DNA from: Elymus sibiricus
Lineage: Eukaryota; Streptophyta; Magnoliopsida; Poales; Poaceae
Assembly (NCBI GenBank): GCA_039707655.1
Contig: CM077670.1
Coordinates: 148,036,001-148,100,000 of the forward strand
Direction: 5' to 3'
DNA: 64,000 nucleotides
Shown here: piece after piece, positions 42,978 through 52,152 of the stretch
Position numbering within the stretch: position 1 is the first letter of the stretch
How the letters are laid out: each line of letters starts with the position of its first letter
Translations under genes and position numbers: made by a program
Notes under the pieces: generated by a model
What the model saw: only the letters and a program-made list of their open reading frames with translations
The model's database searches: none
Told to the model about the DNA's origin: nothing

Positions 42978-45845
42978 TGTCACAGCCCTAGAATAATGGT
43001 TGTAATTGGTTGCATCAGAGCATCAATGCATCATGTTAAATTCAAATGAATTTGAATTTGGGATGATAAACCCTAGCACCCAAAATAATTCAAATGGGTT
43101 CAACCTAAAAATATTTTCAATTAACCCAAAATACCTTCAGAAAAGTTCATCATTTTTGAATTGGTTGAAAACCTCAGCCAAACATGGTGAACATATTTCT
43201 AGGTCATTTCTAGATTTTTGAATTAACCCATACTGTATTTGAATTGGGGCATTTGAATCCTACAAATATTTTAAATACTCCAAATATTCTGGAATCACTT
43301 GTGGGCCTTTGGAATAATCCAAATAGTGTTCACAATTTATCTCAGGAGTTTTAAAAATGAATTAGTATTTTTACTAATTCAAAACAGAAAGGAAAATTAG
43401 AAAACAGAAAATAGAATATAGAAAAGAGAGAGAGAGAGAGGTCCTCACCTGGGCCGCTTACCTGGTCAGCCCAGCCCACTGGCCGCGCCAGTCGTCGTCC
43501 TCCTGGCGCCAGAAGGACGCGGCGCGCGTGCCCGGCGCGCGCGAGCACGCGCCTCGCCACCTCCTGCTTGCCGCCGAGCCCCTCGACGCGTGCATGAATG
43601 CCTCGGTGCCGCCCCGATCGAGCCCTCCTCTCCATTCTCCCCCTCGCTCTCTCCCTCGCCTCTGGACGCCATGGCCGAAGCCGTCGCACGCTCGCCGCCA
43701 TGAACCTCACAACCACCGCCTCCCCCTCGTTCCCTCGAGCCGTCCAGAAGCTACGCCTCGACATCCTCATCCTCTCCAGCGAGCCACGCGACGCCAGACG
43801 CCCTTCATCACCGCCTGCAACGCCCTCTCCTCCGTTCGGCCGCCGAGATCGCCGGCAACGCCACGACGCCGTCCCCGCCTCCCCGAGCCCACTGAGCCGC
43901 TCGTCTGACTCACCGTGAGCTCCTCTACCAAACCCCCCCTCTCTTTGCCTCGTACGCCCGCCGTAGCCATCGTTTGCACCTTGACTGTACCGCGCCGCCG
44001 CACGAGCTTGTCACCGGCGTTACTCCGGCAACCTTTTGGTCTCGTCGGTGCGTCCAACGGCTTCACCGCATGCCGTAGTGCCCCCGCTAGCTCATTTGCC
44101 CGCCCGTTTGCAAGCCGCAGTGCCAACCACGCACTCACCCGAGCTCCGGCCGCCACCGCGAGCTCGTTTCCGGTGAACTCCGGCGGCCCCGCGACCCAGC
44201 ACCTGCACCGTTCGACGCGCGCGAGCAAGAGCTTCCCAACGCACCCAGGCACGCTTCAAACGGGGTTCCGTTGCGCATTTGCGACGCGCTCTGCCGTCTC
44301 GGCCTCGCCGGCGGCTCAACGCCAGCGAGTTTGACTCGTTTTACCGGCGGGTTTTGACCTGGTTGACCAGGGGTTTGACTCCCCTAGGTCACTGACATGT
44401 GGGCCCAGACCCTAATTAGATTAGGTTTAGGATTAACTTAGTACTAATTAACCCTGTTAATTAGTTATGAGACTGACATGCGGACCCCACTGGTCAGGTT
44501 TGACCTGGGTCAACCCTGTTGACTACTAACGCAGTGCTGACATCACCATGATGCAATAAACCCTTTTCTGGGATTTAAAATAAACCAGGAAATTCCAGAA
44601 AATTAGTAAAACTTCTAAAATTCATAGAAAATTAACCGTAGCTCAGATGAAAATAATTTATATATGAAAAATTATCAGAAAAATATGAAGAATATGTTTA
44701 TGGCATTTTCATGCATGTTTGAACAACTTAAAGTTGCTGTATATGACAATTTGAATAAATGGCATTTGAAATGCCTTCTATGGAGTTGAATTTGAACCTT
44801 GGGTTCAAACCAACTTCATTTAAATTGCTGCTAGTTGCATTAGCCCAAATCATCAGCATGTTGCCATGTCATGATCATGCATCATATTGTGGCATTGCAT
44901 TGATTGTGTTCCTCCTTTGTTTGTCGGTGCTGTTCCTTCTCGGTAGCCGACGTTTCCGACGTAGTGATCGCTGACACTGATGAAGTGCAGTATCATCTTC
45001 AGGAGTTCCAGGCAAGCAAACCCCCATTGAGCTTTCCGATACAATCCCACTCTCTCACTCTTGCTCTCTTTTACTGCATTATGACAACAACGATTCAACT
45101 GTTACTTGTTGCGGTAGTTAAACCCATTCCTCTGCATGACCTATCTTTGCCACAGTAAATAGTTGAAACCCACTAGCATGAGTAGGAGTTGTTTGAGCCA
45201 TGATGTGCCTACTCATTCATGCTTGCTTGTTATGCCTGCTATGCTTAGAGTTGTGTCAGGTCTGATTCATCTGGGATGGATTGGAATGGTGGTGAACATG
45301 TCCTACTGTGTGGGAGCTAAGTGTGTGAACACGATTTGGTAAAGGTAGCGATGAGAGGCCATGTAGGAGTGCATGGTGGGTTATCTCATTGGGACCGTCC
45401 TCAGGAACTGAGTCCCGTGTTTGTGATCCAAGACAGATGCTACCACACATTGGGATCCTTAATTGACTCTCTCGACTTATTAATCGCCTTGATCTCTGTC
45501 CAGGAGTCGCAACTAGTTTCTGGTGTTTGTAGGATATGTGTTGGCGGCCGTGCATAGCGCTGACCCTAGGGGTGGGCTATGATGCGGTAGAGACACCGAG
45601 GCACGGTGTACCAAGTGACACCCGAACGGTGCTCTTGGGAACCCTGAACTCATCGTTTGGGGCCGTACTGGAAACTTCGGCCGGATTTCCTTGCGAGTGG
45701 ACTCAAATAGGCGATAAGCCTAGACTAGAGACTTGTGTGGTTAGTCAGGTCGTGGAGGACACCTCGCTGGGCTTCCGCTTGGAGGTTGCCGACTACATGT
45801 CGTGTAAACGGCGATAAGTGGTGGGACCGTGTGTGAAGAAGTATA

Positions 45846-45896
45846 CCCCTGCAGGGTTAATGAACTATTCGAATAGCCGCGTCCGTGGATATGGAC
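45846..45896 (+). promoter_or_regulatory. LTR palindrome module, G3 copy
   Basis: The palindrome CCCTGCAGGG (45847-45856) replaces CTCTGCAGAG of the other LTRs by a paired T-A to C-G change. It is followed by CTATTCGAATAG (45865-45876) and GTCC-gtggatat-GGAC (45881-45896). Confidence 0.75.
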
Positions 45897-46188
45897 TACT
45901 TGGAAGCCTACATTGTTCATAGACAAGTTGGAATGGATACCCTAAAATGCACAAGATAAGCGTGAGTGCTATGGATGGCCTTCTCGTAGGGAGACGGGAG
46001 CGGATCCATAGTGGTGTATTGTTATGGTGAATATGTGGACTCACATGCGCTTTCTCACCTCAAAAGAAAGTACCTGTGGTCGTAGTTCAGGATAGCCACT
46101 GAGTCAAAGCTGGCTTGCTGCAGTTAAACTCCACACCCCCATTGTTGATACTGATGCATATGTAGATAGTTCTGATGTAAGTCTTGCT

Positions 46189-46204
46189 GAGTACATTTGT
46201 ACTC
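46189..46204 (+). promoter_or_regulatory. LTR 3'-proximal hairpin, G3 copy
   Basis: GAGTAC-attt-GTACTC. The stem is identical to those of G2 and G4, with a shorter loop. The second hairpin of the pair is not clear here. Confidence 0.6.
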
Positions 46205-46523
46205 ACGTTTGCTTAATTTATGTTTTTGCAGAGGAGACTTCAGTCTCACTTTAGATTCCTGCGATGAGTTCGACGTTGACCGATTAGCTTGGGAATCCCA
46301 GACAGAGGTCTGGTTCCTATGGAGGGTCTTGTAGATAGTCAGGCTTTCCAACTTTCTTTCTTTTCAGCTGTCTGTACTCAGACAGGTTTATGCTTCCGTT
46401 GCTTGTATGACTTTGCATGTTGGGTCATGAGACCCATGGTTGTAATATCATGCTATGTATGGCTCCTCGGAGCCTCTTAAAGAAATACTTTGAGTCGTAG
46501 AGTTATGTTGTGATGCCATGTTG

Positions 46524-46528
46524 TATCT
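46524..46528. repeat. G4 target duplication, left
   Basis: TATCT, repeated at 59036-59040. Confidence 0.95.
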
Positions 46529-47601
46529 TGTAACACCCTGGATTTTTGCCTTTTTCTTTTATTTGGATTTAATTGGGTTTATTATTTGCATTTGGGTTTT
46601 CCAGTCATTTCTTTTGCACTTACCACTTGGATTTATTTTTGATTTTCTTCCAAGTGAGTTCTTCCATCCTTAAACTCTCCCTGGACCTCATCCCTCTCAT
46701 AATAATGCCATTGGGTATTTTTATTTAATGGCATTATACCCTTTTTCTCTCTGAAAATGCCTATTTTCCCACAGAGCTATGAAGCAACCCCTATTTTTAT
46801 TGCCCAGAAAATTCCAAGAAAATTCCCAAATATTCGTTGGGTCATGCCTCACCTTCCTATGCAAAAATATCCCATGGTCATTTGGAAAATTTCAGCCCAA
46901 GAAAATATTTTTGCTTCTGGACAGAAAAGTCACATTGTGAAGCAACTATATTTTTCCTTGATCCTTTTTATCTGAAATTTTTATCACTTAATGACCTTCC
47001 TAAGTAATGCTTAAATGCCTAAAACCAGCCCCAAAATCTTAGCCATTTGTCCTCAGTGCTTGGAGCAAGTTTCTGTCCAGAAACTTTAGCTCAAGCTCTT
47101 GTCACCTCCATTGCACCACTTGGCAAGCCCAGAGTGTTTTTAGGCACCGCGTTGAAGAGACTTCACGTTGGACATGGTGTGGCAGCGCCGAAAGCCACCC
47201 CCGTGCCAGTGCACGCGGTGACCGCGTGTGGGGAGGGTGCAGCGCACGCGCTCTGTGCGCTCTGCCCGACGGGTCCGATCGGCCGCCGTCCAACCACCCT
47301 CCCCGCGACACCTCTCCATGTCTCAGCGCCGCAGCCAATCCCCGTGCACCACCCAGCCCTCTCCCTGTTCCTCCCCGACGCCGGAATGCAGCTCGCCGGA
47401 AGAGGCCGAGAGCTAGCGGCGGGAACAGTGAGCTCGCGTGCCCGATTTTCGCGCATAGTGCGCGCCACTGTGGCCGCACGCGTGCACCGCGTCGCCCTGT
47501 GCTCCTCGGCTTCACCCCGCGTCGTTGCCCGAGTCCTCACCGCCCCCAGTTCGCCCTGCCGCTCCACTCCGGCGGAGCCCGAGCTCTGCCTCGCCTCCTC
47601 C

Positions 47602-47609
47602 TATAAATA
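47602..47609 (+). promoter_or_regulatory. G4 5' LTR TATA box
   Basis: TATAAATA at the end of a GC-rich block, followed by GAGCACTCCC. It is conserved in the 3' LTR at 56715-56722. This is the likely start of U3-driven transcription about 30 bp later. Confidence 0.75.
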
Positions 47610-48113
47610 GAGCACTCCCTCGATCGTTCTAGCCATCCCAACCCACTTCTCCACTCTCAAATCGATCACTAGTAGCTGGTGGCAACGCCGGGAAGGCCTC
47701 TGGCCTTCAAACCTCGCCGGCGACCGCCGCGGATCCCCCTCCTCCGTTCACTCAGCCTAGACCACCTCAGCTCCAACCACTGCCACCAACGAGACCGTAG
47801 CAACCTACTGAGCACGACGGTAGCAAGAACTCGCGGATTGTCGCCGGAAACGCCGACTCCGATCAGCTCCGCCGCCGCCGTCTCTGGAGAAGATCGCCGC
47901 GACTCCGTCCGACTGCGTCAACTCGAGCTTCGGGTACGTGTGTGACCGTCTCGTCGAGCTAGTCCCATTCCCCCTCTCTCCGATTATCGCCGACGTCTCC
48001 TCGCCGGAGAAACGCCGACGACAGAGCCGCCAGTCCCTGTTCCCTCCCTCTCCTCTGTTTAACCCTGCCAGCGGGTCCCGCTCGTCAGCCTCTCACTCGG
48101 CCGCCCGAAGCGG

Positions 48114-48130
48114 TATAAGTGGAGGCGTAT
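48114..48130 (+). promoter_or_regulatory. TATAAGTGGAGGCG motif of G4, shared with G2
   Basis: ATAAGTGGAGGCG occurs in the G4 LTRs (48115 and 57229) and in the otherwise different G2 LTR at 37448-37460. In the 3' LTR copy it is followed by the perfect inverted repeat GTATTCG-c-CGAATAC (57241-57255). The 5' copy has one change in the arm. Confidence 0.5.
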
Positions 48131-49161
48131 TCGCCAAATACACTTTCGACGTGGCCGCTTCTGGTTTTTCTTTTTATTTCAGATTTTGACCAGATCTAAT
48201 CCAACTTTGACCAGCTATAACTTTTAATCTATAAGTCCAAATGATTGGATTCTTTTTGCTACTAGTTTATACAATTCCAAAGTTTCTGTATGCCAAGTTT
48301 CAGAATTTTTCTTGCTGTTGAGAATTTCTGGTGCAATAAACAGTGTTATGTGACATTTTCTTTTTGCATTTAATTTAATTTCAGAAGAACCTAGTTGTGT
48401 TGGAGAAGGCCAGGAGTACTGTGACACTCCTCTGAACCAAGGCAAGCCACAACATTCAGATGCAAGGATGGCATTGCAATGACTTGGTTTAATTGAATTA
48501 AATTCATCCTTTAATCACTATTTAAAATAATTTGCTATATAAATCTTATTGCATAAACTTTGTTCTGTCATGCTGATAATTTATGCAATAGGATACATGC
48601 TTTCTTGTTAGTGTGCAGTAGGTATCATGGCATATACTCATATGACATCATGATGCATTTGATATTCATGACCATGACCCGTGCATCCATTCATTCACTA
48701 TGGCTCGAATCATTTTCTTTTCAAGTTAAACTTGTTAATAATCCAACTTGAACATGCTGTTGATCGAGTCATGGTGCCACCGAATCGAGCTCACCAGTGC
48801 AACCACACTTGCCTGGATGGGGAGGCCCTAATGCGGTCTATTGTCATGCCTCTCGCCGGTGCCTCCTACGAGGGAAGGTTGTGCTCTGGCGCTACCCTGG
48901 CCCGGTAGGAAGTCATAACCTTGAGGACCCAAATTTAGATGGTAGCGAGGTCCCCGTTTGGGACAGTTTTGATGTTTGGCCACGACGGTGGCAGCCACAG
49001 AGGTGGCAGATGTCACATGTTGACATCAGGGTCACCCAGGACATAGCCCAAAGGGGAGTTTGTCGGAGTGGCCGGGAGAGTGTCATGCAATAGATTGGTT
49101 TTGTCGGAATGTCGTTGGTCCACCCGAATGGGAGCACGAGGCCATGAATTCCGTAGTGTGG

Positions 49162-49224
49162 GTACAGTGTACTAACCTCTGCAGAGTGTATAATCTATCG
49201 ATAGTTGCGTCCTCGGATATGGAC
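49162..49224 (+). promoter_or_regulatory. LTR palindrome module, G4 5' copy
   Basis: GGGTACAGTG, CTCTGCAGAG (49177-49186), CTATCGATAG (49195-49204), GTCC-tcggatat-GGAC (49209-49224). It lies about 1.55 kb after the predicted start of transcription and 0.7 kb before the primer site, so it would be in the RNA leader. Confidence 0.78.
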
Positions 49225-49532
49225 ACAGTTCGTAGTAGGTCACATCGTGGGTCAACAGATATAATTAACTTGCACACTAAGATTCACAAGATGGCACATG
49301 CAAACATGGTGATCGAGGATCACTATGCAAGGTATGAATGTGGTAAAGTGAGGATCACGTTGGTAAGTTGTGAACGGTGGTTACGCGGTAACCCCGAGAT
49401 GGTAAGTTGGTCCCGAGGACCATGGCAATGTTTCACGCACATCTCATGTTGAGTAGTATCATGCTCATGCACTAAATCTGTTAAATGCCTTGTTATTGTT
49501 TGTCGCACTTGTTTTGTTTGCTGTGAGCTTGC

Positions 49533-49570
49533 GAGTACATTCAAAGTACTCACCTGGCTTATCGTGCCAG
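49533..49570 (+). promoter_or_regulatory. LTR 3'-proximal twin hairpin, G4 5' copy
   Basis: GAGTAC-attcaaa-GTACTC (49533-49551) and CTGGC-ttatcgt-GCCAG (49554-49570). In the 3' LTR the second stem has lost one pair by a base change. Confidence 0.72.
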
Positions 49571-49926
49571 ATGCAGGAGAAGCCGTGCAAGGAGTTGATG
49601 TCGAGCAGTATGTCGCGATCTAGGCCGTGTCCCAGCAGTGTCCCTGTGGAATGGAGTTCCGCTACCCCGTCGTTCCGCTACCGCATAGTAGTTCCCTTAT
49701 CATCGAGGCCCCTGCCATGTCTACTAAATAATGTACATAAATGCAGCCGCACCGTGTGTGCCGCTTGGCCTCGTTCATCATGTAAGATGTAAACCTATGT
49801 TTCCGCTAAGAGATCAATAAAGCGGTTGTTTTCTGTACCAAGTTGTTGTGTATTGCCAGAAAACTTGATCTCTGGGCTGGCAATGCAAGGTAAACCTGTT
49901 GCTCTGAGCCGGGGTGCCACAATGCT

Positions 49927-49939
49927 TGGTATCAGAGCC
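49927..49939 (+). promoter_or_regulatory. G4 primer-binding site
   Basis: TGGTATCAGAGCC, complementary to the 3' end of initiator tRNA-Met, five bases after the LTR end. Confidence 0.92.
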
Positions 49940-50090
49940 GCGCTGACTGTAGGACGCTCTAGACAGCCGACGCGTTAGAAAACGGTAGTTTTAGCCCCTG
50001 TAGTGATTTGAGGTTGATTGTGCACTTGGGTGTTGCATCGTATGCATATAGTTTGCATTTTATGCTAACCAGCTAATGTTGTGAGTGTAG

Positions 50091-50900
50091 ATGGCACCAG
50101 TCCCTTATCCGTACCTGCCTGAGCCGGCACCTTCCACCTTTCCGCATCTGCTGACCAATGTGTGGCGCCGACTCTATCCCGATGGCTATGACCCCATATA
50201 CCAGGTGCACCGAGAGCAGCTCGCCGATGGCGTTTATGAGTATCACGCCGAGGTCATCCTGCACAACAGTACCGTGGTGGGCACGTACACTCGCTCCACC
50301 AAGAGCGGGACGGCTTCTACACCCGACCAGGCGGTCCAGTTTGCAGCATTTGAGGCTCTTACTGACTAGCGCTATAACGAGGTTCAGATGCAGACTCACC
50401 CAGGTTTCTACTTCTATCCTTCCCTGTACGAGTCAGGACAGATCCGCTTCCCTTACATTAATCCGGAGTGCGACCGGTCAGCCAGTCACCTGTCTCGCTA
50501 CATAACAGCGGGATACTTTCTGATCACCAGTCTAGCCCAGGAGCTGACCCGCATTCGAGGTGAGCTAGCTGCCGCTCGATCTGCATTCGCTCCACCTCTG
50601 CTTATCCACACATCACTTGTTCCCCCAGCTACCTTACCCCCATCCACACCAGTGATCCCCACACCCTCCCAGAGTAGCTCAGGCACTTCGGTAGTGACTC
50701 CCCACGAGTCCCCAGCCCAGTGGGCTATGCTTCTTGCTACCCTAGCCGCTCCGATGCTGAGGAGTCACCCTGCTCCAGACCCTGAGGGAGAGCCTTCCCG
50801 TCAGCGTCGTCGTGTTTCCTTTGCTCCGGATGTATCCGTTATCAGTTCCGGTTCGGAATCTGACACTGAGGAGACACCAGCAGGACCGTCAGTGTGCTAG
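50091..50900 (+). pseudogene. Extra ORF upstream of gag, dsRBD-like N-terminal part
   Basis: One frame of 269 codons from the ATG at 50091 to the TAG ending at 50900, interrupted only by a TAG at 50367-50369. Residues 37-92 (YQVHREQLADGVYEYHAEVI, then GTYTRSTKSG and AVQFAAFEALTD) follow the strand-strand-strand-helix pattern of a double-stranded-RNA-binding domain, including the C-terminal AA..AL. After the stop come HPGFYFYPSLYESGQIRFPY, a short helix (LAQELTRIRGELAAARS), a proline/serine-rich linker, a basic patch RQRRRVSFAPD and an acidic tail SGSESDTEE. It is not gag, which starts 256 bp later in another frame. The function is unknown; the dsRBD likeness is my inference from pattern only. 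Confidence 0.6.
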
Positions 50901-51156
50901 TGCGATCCCGGTCGTCGCATGTAGACGAGGATGATGTGGTGTTTGGTTGTATGCATGTAGTGGTACTATCCATGTTGTTACCCTGCTATGTATGCTGGAT
51001 GATGTATTGTATAATTATGTTGCTTTCTGTTATTTGCTTTGACTTTTCTCGTTTTTCCGTTCCGGGTTTGTTGCTTCACCTCCCTATTTTTTTCTGGTTT
51101 TTTCCCCTTATGGATGTTGCTCATCTCGATGCTTCGTATTGGGAAACATATATAGG

Positions 51157-52152
51157 ATGACAAGGTGTGGCAGTAACTGTCATGGTGGCGACGATACTCC
51201 AGTTCGTCGATCCGCCAGACTAGCCGGACATTCTCCAGAGCCGTATCAGCCACCGCCTCCTCCACTTCAAGCACCTACAATAGAGCAGATTATGCGGATG
51301 TTTGAGGAGAAGAGAAACCAAGACCTGATGGAATTCTTGAGAGGCATGCAGACTTTGGTTGGGCAGAATAATCACAATGGTAATCAATCCAAGCTGTCAG
51401 ACTTTCAGAGAACCAAGCCCCCAAGTTTCAGCCAAGCAGTGGATCCGATGGAAGCCGATGATTGGTTAAGGACCATAGAGAAGAAGTTGGAAATTGCTCG
51501 CACCGAAGATGCCGACAAGGTACCATTCGCCACTCATTATCTAAAAGGACCAGCTGCTATATGGTGGGACAATGCCAAAGAGATGTGGCCCGTTGAAGAC
51601 GAGATTACTTGGGAAAAATTGAAAGACAAATTCCGCAAGTACAATATTCCTGCCGGCATCATGAAGGTCAAGCAGCGAGAATTTCTCACTCTTACCCAAG
51701 GGACCTCGACTTTAAGTGAATATTTAAACAAGTTCAATCATTTGGCCCGTTACTCCACTCACGATGTGGCCACTGAAGAACAGAAGATAGATCGGTTTCT
51801 CAGAGGGCTCAATCTTACCCTCCGATGTGCACTCAGCATGCTGGATTTCCCCGATTTCCAAACTTTGGTAAACAAGGCACTCATTGCCGAAAGGGAACAC
51901 AAAATGGTTAATGATCATAAGACAGCCTATGAAGACCGCAAACGCAAGTTTGAACCCAAGAAGGAAGGGCAAGTTTTTCAGAAGGTTCGTACTTGGCAGC
52001 AACCTCAGTTTGAGTTCAAGCCAACCTGGCAGCAAGGGAACATCAAGAATGAAAGTCAGAACAAGACCGTGGTCGCCAAGCCAAACAAGGAAGACTGTCA
52101 GCGTAACAATGCCTGTTTCACATGTGGGCAGAATGGGCATTACGCTAGGTAG
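51157..52152 (+). pseudogene. gag: G4 gag (capsid and nucleocapsid), ends at a stop in the zinc knuckle
   Basis: 331 codons from the ATG at 51157. The N-terminus is basic and proline-rich (VRRSARLAGHSPEPYQPPPP). The gag core runs from about residue 80 to 230, with FSQAVDPMEADDWLRTIEKK, KGPAAIWWDN and LTLTQGTSTLSEYLNKFNHL. The CCHC zinc knuckle begins CFTCGQNGHYAR at the very end, where a TAG (52150-52152) falls just before its last cysteine. The frame continues unchanged into protease and RT, so gag and pol were one polyprotein before the stop arose. This makes virus-like particles and binds the RNA genome in related elements; here the nucleocapsid would be truncated. Confidence 0.93.

Larger units (their letters stand above)
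42978..46528 (+). repeat. G3 5' LTR, first part
   Basis: Starts TGTCACAGCCCTAG. A GA repeat (43425-43440) precedes the GC-rich block 43440-44340. AT-rich sequence with palindrome modules follows (45846-45896, 46189-46204). No clear TATA box was identified. ORFs in the GC block overlap on both strands and are compositional. Confidence 0.8.
46529..49921 (+). repeat. G4 5' LTR
   Basis: TGTAACACCC to GTGCCACA. The TATA box at 47602 divides it. The GC-rich block 47140-48130 holds overlapping ORFs that repeat in the other LTR. Palindrome modules lie at 49162-49224 and 49533-49570. Confidence 0.95.

Noticed and set aside
43351..44334. ORFs up to 161 codons in the G3 LTR
   Set aside because: GC-rich LTR block with mutually overlapping frames; no domain.
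47047..47610. 187-codon ORF in the G4 LTR, repeated at 56160-56723
   Set aside because: It lies largely upstream of the TATA box in a GC-rich block, and ORFs of 134-137 codons are open on the opposite strand at the same place. Repetition only reflects the two LTR copies.
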